From Melioribacteraceae bacterium (GTDB lineage Bacteria > Bacteroidota > Ignavibacteria > Ignavibacteriales > Melioribacteraceae), in contig JALWEC010000198.1 of assembly GCA_027036655.1 (NCBI GenBank), forward strand, positions 1 through 13,009: a stretch of 13,009 bases of DNA, written 5' to 3'. A model generated the notes under the pieces. That model ran no database searches. It saw only the letters and a list, made by a program, of their open reading frames with translations, and had not been told where the DNA came from. Within the stretch, counting starts at the first letter, position 1. Every line of letters starts with the position of its first letter. Position numbers and translations under genes: made by a program. Of this stretch, positions 5,943-13,009 are shown piece by piece.

Positions 5943-7253
5943 ATGATTAGTGCAATTAGACTTAAAAAATCAGGTTTTAATTTAATAGATAATAAGTGGG
6001 GCGGACTTTATGAGGGAGGAAGCTATTTAATAATTGGCGCTCGTAAATCGGGGCGGACTTTGCTTGCTTTGCAGGCGGCAATTGCTTCCGCCGAGGAAGG
6101 AGAAACATCCCTCTTTTTTACGAATATGCGACCTAAAGATTTAATGATTCAAGCTGCATCCTTAAATTTTGACATTCAGGCTTACATGGACCAAAATTTA
6201 ATAATTGTAGTCCGCGTAGCCTCGCCCGAGGAAGTTTATTCGCATGGAATAAGCGACGAATATTTGGCTGAATACCTGAACGATATTTTAACCGTCGCGG
6301 CTCAATACAATCCGCAGAGAATAATTTTTGATGAACTAACTCATTATATAGGTTTTAAAAATCTGAATACGCTTCGTTCGGTTTTTGTTCATATACTTGA
6401 ATCTATTGAGGATAGGGATATTACAAGTATTTTTATTGTCTCCGAACCTGCAACAAAAAGGACAAATGAAATTGTTGAAATAATCGCCAACAATGTTACG
6501 GGAGTAATATATTTAAAGAAAGGAGTTAAAAAAATCAGCGGAAAATTTTACGGAGGCACAGTTGTAATTACTCCGAATATCGGGCATACCGAAGGTCAGT
6601 TTTCCGAAACTTACAAAATAGTACCTTACAAAGGCGTAGTTGTGGACTTGGCTGAAACCCCTCCTAGAAAAGTCGAAGCCGAGCCGAAACCGGATTTAAT
6701 CAGTAAATATGATGTCGCGCAAGAAGATACGGAAGTTCCGAAGGAGAATATTGTAGAAGAAACGCCTGTGGAAAAGCAACCGGTAAAGAAAATTGTGAAT
6801 ATTTACGCTCCGAATGTTTACTCATATAATGATTTCTCGCTGATATTGAACAACCAAATTGCTTTGTTTAAAAGCGCCGGTCAGAAATTTAACCTTATAG
6901 CATTTTCCGTATCACGCGTGTTGATCGAAGAGAAAAATATTTCTTTTGATCAGATTAAATCCGCCGTAATAGAAGCTTCTGAAAGAAAAGAAAAAATTTG
7001 CTACATAGGAGATGTAATCTTGGTTTTGATACCAAGTAGTACGGATGAACGGGTTTTTGAGTTTGTTTCAATAGTAAGAGATAAATTACTTTCTCACGGT
7101 ATTCGGAAAGATATCGCCGATGTTCTGATTAAACTGTTTAATTACGAAGTTGACGATAAGCTTGATAGAGCCGAGACAATTATTGATTATTTGACTTCAA
7201 CGACAACTACGGAAAATTTGTATTTACCACTCGGAGAATTTTTAACGAAATGA
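5943..7253 (+). CDS. KaiC/RecA-like ATPase (Arg in Walker A) fused to degenerate GGDEF-like domain
   Basis: This is a 436-residue protein without signal peptide or membrane segment. Residues 1-235 resemble a single KaiC/RadA-type RecA-superfamily domain: GGLYEGGSYLIIGARKSGRTLLALQAA in outline, Walker B IIFDELTH with D130-E131, then GVIYLKK and ITPNIGHTEGQ strands. The P-loop reads G32-A-R-K-S-G37-R38-T39; the catalytic Lys is Arg38 (codon CGG), so ATP hydrolysis may be impaired. An acidic/Pro-rich linker (about 236-285) follows. Residues 290-400 look like a diguanylate-cyclase fold: an LNNQIALFKSAGQKFNLIAF start and Y354-I-G-D-V-I359 where YGGDEF would stand, so catalysis is not expected. It heads the polysaccharide locus, and its stop overlaps the next start (ATGA). 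A regulatory role, binding a nucleotide and controlling synthesis or export, is inference. AGGGA lies about 8 bases before the ATG. Confidence 0.8.
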   Translation: MISAIRLKKSGFNLIDNKWGGLYEGGSYLIIGARKSGRTLLALQAAIASAEEGETSLFFTNMRPKDLMIQAASLNFDIQAYMDQNLIIVVRVASPEEVYSHGISDEYLAEYLNDILTVAAQYNPQRIIFDELTHYIGFKNLNTLRSVFVHILESIEDRDITSIFIVSEPATKRTNEIVEIIANNVTGVIYLKKGVKKISGKFYGGTVVITPNIGHTEGQFSETYKIVPYKGVVVDLAETPPRKVEAEPKPDLISKYDVAQEDTEVPKENIVEETPVEKQPVKKIVNIYAPNVYSYNDFSLILNNQIALFKSAGQKFNLIAFSVSRVLIEEKNISFDQIKSAVIEASERKEKICYIGDVILVLIPSSTDERVFEFVSIVRDKLLSHGIRKDIADVLIKLFNYEVDDKLDRAETIIDYLTSTTTTENLYLPLGEFLTK

Positions 7254-10141
7254 AACGCTTCTTATTAATATTGTTTTTGGCTCTCTTCGTTCTGGAGCCT
7301 TTGTACGGACAAAGAACTGCGGAGGGCGCGAAGAGAGTCGCTCTAAATCATATGAAGCACGGAAGGTACAAAGAGGCAATCGACCAGTTGAATAAATACA
7401 TTACATACAAACCGCAATCTCCGGAAGGCTATAACTTGCGCGGACTTTGTTACGAAGCGCAGGGAAGATACCATTGGGCGCGATTGGATTACAGACGCGC
7501 GATTTCACTTGACCCGAACAATCCCGAATACCGGAATAATTTGGCGAGGATAATTAAAATCTGGTACCCGATCCTTAAAAAAAATATTGAAGGATACAAA
7601 AGGAATATTGCGGTCGATCCGAGCGATCCGTTTAACTATTTAAATATAGGCAAAGCTTATCGGGAGATGGAAAAATGGTCGCTGGCGGAGCAGTGGTACG
7701 ATGAATATTTAAAGCGAGACGATAACGCTTCCCCCGATGAAATTATCAGATATTCCATAATTCTGCAAAAAACCGGTCACATCCGAAAAGGAGAAAAAAT
7801 ATTAAAAAAATGGGTCGAGCGATATCCTGAAGATTGGCGTTTGTGGGATAGGTACGGATATTTTACTTTGTGGCTCGGGAAGTATAAGAATGCCGAACAC
7901 GCTTTTAGAACGGCGCTTGGTTTTAAGCCGTTTTTTAAAGAGGCGCAGGACGGACTGGACTTAGCCATACGACAGGGATATGTTACACAGTATCAGCCTG
8001 ACGAATTTGATAACCGGCGTAGAAAAAAGGCACGGATATATCCGATTGATAAATACTACGGAATTGTGAAAAAAAACCCTTCCAACGATAATGCGAGATT
8101 TAAACTTGTAAGTTTATTGCTGAATAAGAATCGATTCGAAGAAGCAAAGCAGCAACTCTCTAAGTTATCGAAAAAATATTCGGGAACAGAAAGATATAAG
8201 AAGCTGAAAAATATATTAGATAAATATATGGAGTTATATTATTCCAAAAATATAAATGATTATTTGACGAAAATAAAGAAAGATCCGAAAGACAGTTCGG
8301 CAACTTTTAATCTTGTAAAAAAATACATTGCATTGGGAAAGTATGATCAAGCGGAAGAAATTTTGAGGGATTTTCTAGATTTATCTCCGAAAAATTTGGA
8401 AGCAAAATATTTATTGGCAAGAATTCTTCTTAACAAAGAGGATAAACAAAATGCATACGAAATTATGAAAGAAGTTATCGAGGAAGGAGGGAATAAATTA
8501 AAATATAAATTACTTGCGGGACAACTTGCCGTTTGGACATTAAGAGATTTGGATGAAGCAAAAAAGAATTTGGAAGATGTAGAAGAAAAACAACCTTTTA
8601 ATATTGAGCCTCACCTTGCTTTAAGTTTGATGTATTATTCCGAAGATAATCCCGATTCAATGGGCGTTGAGGTTAAGAAAGCCGCTGCAATCGATTCGAC
8701 AAATTCGGACTACGTTGATATTAAATCGATGTACGAGCTTCTTAAATTGAAAAAGAAAGAAGAATATTATGTATCCCAGGTTAACAAAGCGGATTCTTTG
8801 ATGAGGGAAGGTAAATATAAAGAAGCAATTCCCAAATATGAAGAGTATATTGAAAATGTCGGAGAAAGAAAAAATGTTCTTCTTTCTCTTGGAAATGCCT
8901 ACTTGTTGAATAATGATTATGATTCGGCGTTGCGAACCTTTGATAAGCTCGAACAGCTTGACCCGAGTTTTGAAACGCAACTGACGAAAGCTAAGATACT
9001 CTTTTGGTCAGGTGATTCCCTCAATGTAGTAGATGAATTTCAAAAGCTTTCGGATGAAAGACCTGACGATCCGGAAGTAAAAGTTTATCTTGGTGATTCT
9101 TATTTTCGTGAGCACGATTATAAAATGGCGGATTCCCTTTACAGAACCGTTCCCGACTCCTTATGGGACAGATATAAAATTGAAGAGCGAATTTCCTGGC
9201 TGCCTCCGAAGGAAAGAGAACCGAGTTTGTTTACGGATTTTTGGTATGATATTACCGGAAATCTTGCCTCATATCTATATGTAAATCCCTATGTTTATTA
9301 TTTTAACGACAATCTTAATTTTACATATCTTTACGGTGGAATAGGAGTAGAGACGGGATTGCTCAGTTTCCTTTCTATCGGTGCGTCGTGGAGGAAGGGA
9401 TTGGTTTCCGACGGAAATATTACAAATGGTTTTCAGAGAGTGATGTTCAACCTAAACTTTAAACTTTCCGACTATGTGATGGTTTCCGTAGGAACGGGTA
9501 AATTGTTTTCTCCTAATTATTATCCTTATAATCATGATGTTTATGAAATTAACGCACGGTACAAGAAAAGCAGAAAATTTTCTCTTTACGGTTATTTCCT
9601 AAGTAGCGAAGCCGCCGTTGTACTCTATTCACCTTATTTAGTTCCGCTTATTTCATCTACGGCGCGTCTTTACCGCATCGGCGGAAAATATAAAATCCAT
9701 GATAAATTGTTGTTAAAAGGGGAATATACCGTACTTGAAATAATGCCGAACGCGGCTTTAGGGTATAATCTCGGAAACCAGCTTGATTTAAGCGTAGGAA
9801 AATATTTTATAGATAGTCTTCAGCTCGGTTACGAATTTGAATATATTGATTATGAATTTTCATCAAATTATTATTATTCTCCTCAGGAATATTCCTCGCA
9901 TTCGATTTTCGGAGATTGGAAATTTTACAGCGACAAAGAATGGAATATGAATTTTATAGGAAAAGTCGGATATATTCCGCAATCGAGTTTTATTATTTGG
10001 GACGCAAGATTAGAAGCTTCGTACAAGCCATATAAGAATATGTTATTTACCGGATTTGCCGCGTTACGACAATCTCAGAGATTTAATATGGGGTATCGTT
10101 CAAAGGCTTTCGGAGTGAATTTATCGTGGTCTGTTTTTTAA
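7250..10141 (+). CDS. TPR protein with C-terminal outer-membrane beta-barrel (polysaccharide exporter-like)
   Basis: This 963-residue protein has a signal peptide (MKRFLLILFLALFVLEPLYG, likely cut before Gln21). Residues 25-240 are TPR repeats (for example NHMKHGRYKEAIDQLNKYI and YRRAISLDPNNPEYRNNLA). A basic linker at about 240-265 leads to a second TPR block (about 265-655). From about 659 to the end the sequence alternates aromatic and small or polar residues typical of outer-membrane strands and finishes in a terminal Phe (LSWSVF), the usual beta-barrel assembly signal. The design, periplasmic TPR scaffold plus barrel, matches PgaA, BcsC and PelB and resembles YaiO-type barrels; the exact family is not resolved. 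It likely carries the polymer across the periplasm and outer membrane. The start overlaps the preceding stop by the ATGA arrangement, implying coupled translation. Middle TPR codons are clearly more A+T-rich than the first block. Confidence 0.85.
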   Translation: MKRFLLILFLALFVLEPLYGQRTAEGAKRVALNHMKHGRYKEAIDQLNKYITYKPQSPEGYNLRGLCYEAQGRYHWARLDYRRAISLDPNNPEYRNNLARIIKIWYPILKKNIEGYKRNIAVDPSDPFNYLNIGKAYREMEKWSLAEQWYDEYLKRDDNASPDEIIRYSIILQKTGHIRKGEKILKKWVERYPEDWRLWDRYGYFTLWLGKYKNAEHAFRTALGFKPFFKEAQDGLDLAIRQGYVTQYQPDEFDNRRRKKARIYPIDKYYGIVKKNPSNDNARFKLVSLLLNKNRFEEAKQQLSKLSKKYSGTERYKKLKNILDKYMELYYSKNINDYLTKIKKDPKDSSATFNLVKKYIALGKYDQAEEILRDFLDLSPKNLEAKYLLARILLNKEDKQNAYEIMKEVIEEGGNKLKYKLLAGQLAVWTLRDLDEAKKNLEDVEEKQPFNIEPHLALSLMYYSEDNPDSMGVEVKKAAAIDSTNSDYVDIKSMYELLKLKKKEEYYVSQVNKADSLMREGKYKEAIPKYEEYIENVGERKNVLLSLGNAYLLNNDYDSALRTFDKLEQLDPSFETQLTKAKILFWSGDSLNVVDEFQKLSDERPDDPEVKVYLGDSYFREHDYKMADSLYRTVPDSLWDRYKIEERISWLPPKEREPSLFTDFWYDITGNLASYLYVNPYVYYFNDNLNFTYLYGGIGVETGLLSFLSIGASWRKGLVSDGNITNGFQRVMFNLNFKLSDYVMVSVGTGKLFSPNYYPYNHDVYEINARYKKSRKFSLYGYFLSSEAAVVLYSPYLVPLISSTARLYRIGGKYKIHDKLLLKGEYTVLEIMPNAALGYNLGNQLDLSVGKYFIDSLQLGYEFEYIDYEFSSNYYYSPQEYSSHSIFGDWKFYSDKEWNMNFIGKVGYIPQSSFIIWDARLEASYKPYKNMLFTGFAALRQSQRFNMGYRSKAFGVNLSWSVF

Positions 10142-10180
10142 AAAAGTAAAATATTTCAATAAGTTATTCGCTCTAACTAT

Positions 10181-10201
10181 CGTTTTACTTTAAAGTAAAC
10201 G
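10181..10201 (+). terminator. Possible A+T-rich terminator hairpin
   Basis: CGTTTTACTTTAAAGTAAACG is nearly self-complementary (one bulged T), centred on TTTAAA, 40 bases after the stop of the TPR/barrel gene, with a TTAAATTATTTTATT tract following. It could partly end the upstream transcript. It could equally be an operator-like palindrome. Confidence 0.35.
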
Positions 10202-10336
10202 GTTAAATTATTTTATTGAAAAGAGTTAAATAAATTATTATATTTCATAAAAGTGTATAGAAAAAGAGTGATTTCTCATTTTGCAACATATTTATAAATA
10301 AAAAGTTTGTTATTTACAATAAAAAGGGAACTTTCT

Positions 10337-10355
10337 TTGGCATTAGAATTGCCAA
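10337..10355 (+). promoter_or_regulatory. Leader hairpin before the glycosyltransferase start
   Basis: TTGGCA (10337-10342) and TGCCAA (10350-10355) pair around a 7-base loop, ending 9 bases before the ATG at 10365. No ribosome binding site lies between hairpin and start; the only purine-rich stretch, AAAAAGGGAA, is at 10321-10330, upstream of the hairpin. The gap 10142-10364 also has a loose Bacteroidota-like promoter match (TTTG at 10280-10283, AAAGTTTG at 10302-10309) and no ORF worth calling. Confidence 0.35.
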
Positions 10356-10364
10356 TGTTAATGT

Positions 10365-11753
10365 ATGAAAAACGAAAAATTAAAAATAATATTAGATAAC
10401 CGCGAACTTGAACCTCCGAAAAGAGATGTGAAGAAGGAAAAAATCCGCACTATGATAATCTCGGGAGTGTTGAGCGTTATTTTGCTGATTATTATTCTGA
10501 TTACTTTACCTATGACGGTTCTTCCTTGGAGCGGGCTTTTTGTTTACGCTTCGATTGTTTCTCTCGTTCTATTCCTTTTTCTTCTGCTTGTTCGATATTT
10601 TACGATAATCTGGATGGCGTATTTTTACATGACTAAATATACGGTGGAAAATAAACCGATTTACACGCCGTTTGTCTCGATAATTGTGCCTGTATATAAT
10701 GAAGAAAAAGTGGTTAAGAATTCGATAAATTCTCTTCTGAAGTTAGATTACCCGAACTACGAAATTATTGTTGTAAACGACGGCTCGAAAGATAACACCG
10801 CCAAAGTGGCTGAAGAGATGGTCGGTTTGCACAAAGGTAAGAATTCTTATGTAAAAGTTTCATTAATCAATAAACCAAACGGCGGAAAATCGAAAGCGCT
10901 TAATGCCGGAATCCAATATTCGGAAGCGGATTTTGTTCTCTGCATGGATGGGGACTCAACGCTTTCGCCTCAAACGCTTAAGATGGGAATGCGCCATTTT
11001 GTTGATCCTGAAGTCGGAGCGGTTGCGGGGAACGTAAAAGTTGAAAATCGTAAAAAGCCGTTGCTCGATTTACAGGCGCTCGAATATGTGGAAGGTTTGA
11101 ATATGGCGCGCAGCGCGCAGGGTTTTCTGAAAATGGTTAACATTATTCCCGGCCCGGTTGGCATTTTCAGAAAAAGAGCGTTGCACGATGCGGGATATTA
11201 TTCCAGCGATACGTTTGCCGAAGATGCGGATTTAACGCTGAAGATTTTGGCTCAGGGCTGGAAAATTGAATATGAGCCCGAAGCGCAGGCTTGGACGGAA
11301 GCTCCGTCGAAGTTATTTCAGCTTCTTAAACAACGTTACCGCTGGACGCGAGGAATTTTACAGGCAATCAGAAAACATAAAAGGTATTTGATAAATCCGA
11401 CTAAGAATTTCAATAATTCGTTGGTGCTGTGGTCGATGGTTTTTGAAGCACTGATTTGGCCTACAATGAATATTTTTGCCAACTTATGGTTTATCATTGT
11501 AGCTTTGCTTTACGGAATGACCAGCTTAATCGTGTTCTGGTGGTTCGGTATTGCGATTCTCGACTTTATGTCCGCTCTTTTCTGCGTCGCAGCGGAAAGA
11601 GAGGAAGCCCGTTTGATTCCCTATTCATTGATATACAGAATATTTTTTGTCCTTATGATAGATATTACAAAAGGAATGGCTACGATTGAAGAATTTCTCG
11701 GACTCAAGATGAGTTGGGGAAAATTAGAAAGAATCGGAACCCCTAATAAGTGA
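10365..11753 (+). CDS. Processive family 2 glycosyltransferase (PgaC/IcaA-like polysaccharide synthase)
   Basis: This is a 462-residue inner-membrane synthase. A cytoplasmic N-terminus is followed by two membrane helices (about 30-52 and 56-80). The GT-A catalytic domain (about 105-330) starts VSIIVPVYNEEKVVKNSI and has VVNDGSKDNT, D195-G-D197 (metal/UDP binding), AGNVKVENR, the acceptor-site A-E286-D287-A-D, and Q323-R-Y-R326-W327, the QxxRW signature of processive synthases. Three or more C-terminal helices (about 350-435) form the translocation channel. The pattern is closest to poly-beta-1,6-GlcNAc synthases, and no PilZ domain is fused, unlike BcsA. The sugar donor cannot be fixed from sequence alone; UDP-GlcNAc or UDP-Glc is likely. 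It is preceded by the TPR/barrel exporter gene across 223 bases and followed by a small membrane protein gene 19 bases on. No ribosome binding site is visible at the start. Confidence 0.93.
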   Translation: MKNEKLKIILDNRELEPPKRDVKKEKIRTMIISGVLSVILLIIILITLPMTVLPWSGLFVYASIVSLVLFLFLLLVRYFTIIWMAYFYMTKYTVENKPIYTPFVSIIVPVYNEEKVVKNSINSLLKLDYPNYEIIVVNDGSKDNTAKVAEEMVGLHKGKNSYVKVSLINKPNGGKSKALNAGIQYSEADFVLCMDGDSTLSPQTLKMGMRHFVDPEVGAVAGNVKVENRKKPLLDLQALEYVEGLNMARSAQGFLKMVNIIPGPVGIFRKRALHDAGYYSSDTFAEDADLTLKILAQGWKIEYEPEAQAWTEAPSKLFQLLKQRYRWTRGILQAIRKHKRYLINPTKNFNNSLVLWSMVFEALIWPTMNIFANLWFIIVALLYGMTSLIVFWWFGIAILDFMSALFCVAAEREEARLIPYSLIYRIFFVLMIDITKGMATIEEFLGLKMSWGKLERIGTPNK

Positions 11754-11772
11754 AAATTAACAGGAGTATAAA

Positions 11773-12267
11773 ATGGAATTAATTCCAATACTATCTTTAA
11801 TCATATTAGTCGCGACAATCTCGACATTCATTCTCTCTGTCGGGGCTTATGTGCTTTATAAAATTCGGGAGAAGAAAGGGCAGGCAACCGAAGCTCCCAA
11901 GCCTGAAACAATTCCGGCGGAACTTATTACTCCGCAAGTTGCCGGACAAACTACCAGACTTACCGGAACAGACTTAAGACGAACCTACGGAGATTCCGAA
12001 TTCAGGTCAACTTTGGGTGAATCGGCTCCTATGTTTCGTACAGGAAACGGAGCTGCTACGAGACCCGAAATGCGCCCCACCATTGTTGGCTCTACTATGG
12101 ACGAAGAAACATTTGAACCGTACAGACAACCTGGTAAAACAACTGTAAATGCGGAAAGATTTTCTTCAACAAGAGGAAGATTCAGCAGATACACAAGCAC
12201 CGGATATACGGAAGTGGAAAAGAAAGCTAATACTAAAGATAACGAGGAGCCCCTTAAGTGGCGCTAA
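11773..12267 (+). CDS. Single-pass membrane protein with disordered tail, unknown function
   Basis: I do not recognise this 164-residue protein. Residues 5-29 form one hydrophobic helix (IPILSLIILVATISTFILSV region), followed directly by a basic stretch (K31-I-R-E-K-K). By the positive-inside rule the remaining 130 residues are in the cytoplasm. That tail has low complexity, rich in T, R, E, P, G and S, with repeated Arg-Ser/Thr patterns (RTYGDSEFRST, RFSSTRGRFSRYTST), and looks disordered. The ATG is well supported by AGGAG (11762-11766) six bases upstream. The gene sits between the synthase (19-base gap) and the next gene (10-base overlap), so it is in the same transcript. It might tether a cytoplasmic partner such as the KaiC-like protein to the synthase, as small accessory subunits like PgaD do for PgaC; this is speculation. 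No cysteine or catalytic-looking motif is seen. Confidence 0.8.
   Translation: MELIPILSLIILVATISTFILSVGAYVLYKIREKKGQATEAPKPETIPAELITPQVAGQTTRLTGTDLRRTYGDSEFRSTLGESAPMFRTGNGAATRPEMRPTIVGSTMDEETFEPYRQPGKTTVNAERFSSTRGRFSRYTSTGYTEVEKKANTKDNEEPLKWR
12244..12249 (+). promoter_or_regulatory. Ribosome binding site fixing a GTG start at 12258
   Basis: GAGGAG lies 8 bases before GTG at 12258-12260, inside the end of the preceding gene. It decides the start of the last gene: the first in-frame ATG is only at codon 31, which would cut off the basic N-terminus and the edge of the membrane helix. Confidence 0.75.
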
Positions 12268-13009
12268 AATTCTTTAAAAAAAGAAAGAAAAAAGTTAAGA
12301 GTTCAAAACTCTCAGCCGATAATTATGAAAATACCGCATTAAGCGGTATGAGAGTAAATATTTTTGTAATTTTAATCGGAGGAGCAGCTTTATTTATTTC
12401 AGCCGTAATGTTTTATCTTCTGATTATCAAAGGAGTTTTCGGCGAAGTTAAGGTTGATGAGATGACTCCTTCCAAGAAAAATTTAGAGGCGGTTATCAAG
12501 AAGAAAACTGAAGTTGCAATTCTTTATTCAAAATATACCGAGAATCTACTTGAAGAGGGGAGCACTTGGCTGGTAGATAATATTTCCACGTGGGAGAAAT
12601 TTCTGAAAAGCCATAAAATTCCTTATAAGATTATTTATGACCATGATGTTGAACTTGGAGCCGAAAAGCAGTATAAAGTTTTGATTATGCCCGGTTCGAG
12701 AGTTTTAAGCGATAAAGAAGTTTCAGAGATAAAGTTATATATTAAACATGGCGGCAGCTTATTTTCGACCGGCGGACCGGCGACATTTTCTCCCGACGGA
12801 AAATGGGCCGGCTGGAAGTTTTTCAATGAGGTTTTCGGATTGAAGTTTACAAAGGAAATTGATCCGGAAGAAGGAACCACGAAAATTCACACTGTACGAG
12901 GGAACCTTCCGATAACAACGGGGGTTCCGACCGGTTATACGCTTGACATTGCAACTTGGGACAGACCGATATACGCCGAAGTGCTAGAACCTCGTACAAT
13001 TCAGGCAAG
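12258..13009 (+). CDS. Membrane-anchored protein with GATase1/beta-galactosidase-trimerisation-like domain (partial, 3' end off window)
   Basis: Reading from GTG 12258, 250 codons stay open to the window end. The first 17 residues are strongly basic (FFKKRKKKVKSSK), residues 33-57 form one membrane helix, and the rest should lie in the periplasm. From about residue 84 a Rossmann-like domain begins: VAILYSKYTENLLEEGS, a KVLIMPGSRVLSDKEVSEIK strand-loop-helix, then YIKHGGSLFSTGGPA. This resembles the class I amidotransferase-like fold found in ThuA proteins and in the trimerisation domain of GH42 beta-galactosidases. No catalytic Cys-His-Glu triad is evident so far, so it is probably a binding or structural domain. 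A catalytic domain, such as a polysaccharide deacetylase or hydrolase like PgaB/PelA, may follow beyond the window; that is a guess from context. It overlaps the previous gene by 10 bases. Confidence 0.7.
   Translation, partial: MALKFFKKRKKKVKSSKLSADNYENTALSGMRVNIFVILIGGAALFISAVMFYLLIIKGVFGEVKVDEMTPSKKNLEAVIKKKTEVAILYSKYTENLLEEGSTWLVDNISTWEKFLKSHKIPYKIIYDHDVELGAEKQYKVLIMPGSRVLSDKEVSEIKLYIKHGGSLFSTGGPATFSPDGKWAGWKFFNEVFGLKFTKEIDPEEGTTKIHTVRGNLPITTGVPTGYTLDIATWDRPIYAEVLEPRTIQA

Noticed and set aside
10365..11753. Calling the glycosyltransferase a cellulose synthase (BcsA).
   Set aside because: It is short, has no PilZ domain, and its motif set is closer to PgaC/IcaA; the product sugar cannot be read from the sequence.
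12635..12880. An 81-codon minus-strand frame near the right edge.
   Set aside because: It is opposite the open frame from 12258, which has a strong ribosome binding site, a membrane helix and a recognisable fold.
1..13009. tRNA, rRNA, CRISPR array, integrase or attachment sites.
   Set aside because: No cloverleaf, direct-repeat/spacer pattern or recombinase gene was seen when reading the window.

Overview
The window is an A+T-rich bacterial chromosome segment whose gene content and style fit the Bacteroidota/Chlorobiota/Ignavibacteriota group. The best guess is an Ignavibacteria-like organism, because clear GAGGA/AGGAG-type ribosome binding sites precede many starts, whereas typical Bacteroidota largely lack them. 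This placement is an inference from protein style (serC beside a DUF1015 gene, an Ig-GH9 lipoprotein, a TPR/beta-barrel outer-membrane protein), not from a marker gene. No RNA gene, CRISPR array, insertion sequence with a transposase, or phage gene was seen.

Left part (1-4031, all minus strand): a partial ArsC/Spx-like thioredoxin-fold gene that lacks the catalytic cysteine; a strong intrinsic terminator; serC (phosphoserine aminotransferase); a DUF1015 gene; and a response regulator with one intact and one degenerate receiver domain. The last three are closely spaced (12 and 44 bases) with a ribosome binding site before each, so they probably form one transcript ending at the terminator at 286-315. 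Upstream lies a roughly 170-bp imperfect inverted-repeat element (MITE/REP-like), then a small glutaredoxin-like gene.

Middle (4155-5801, plus strand): a glycoside hydrolase family 9 lipoprotein, read divergently from the glutaredoxin gene, with its own candidate promoter.

Right part (5943 to the window end, all plus strand): five genes that look like one locus for making and exporting an extracellular polysaccharide. In order they are a KaiC/RecA-like ATPase with an Arg in place of the Walker A Lys, fused to a degenerate GGDEF-like domain; a 963-residue TPR plus outer-membrane beta-barrel protein, coupled by an ATGA overlap; a processive family 2 glycosyltransferase of PgaC/IcaA type; a 164-residue single-pass membrane protein with a disordered tail; and a membrane-anchored protein with a GATase1/beta-galactosidase-trimerisation-like domain, cut by the window end. 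Synthase, periplasmic TPR scaffold and outer-membrane barrel match the logic of synthase-dependent export systems (Pga, Bcs, Alg, Pel), but the regulator and the two accessory membrane proteins match none of the standard sets. The GH9 hydrolase next door could be the glycanase that such systems usually carry. This locus is the main candidate for an undescribed system.
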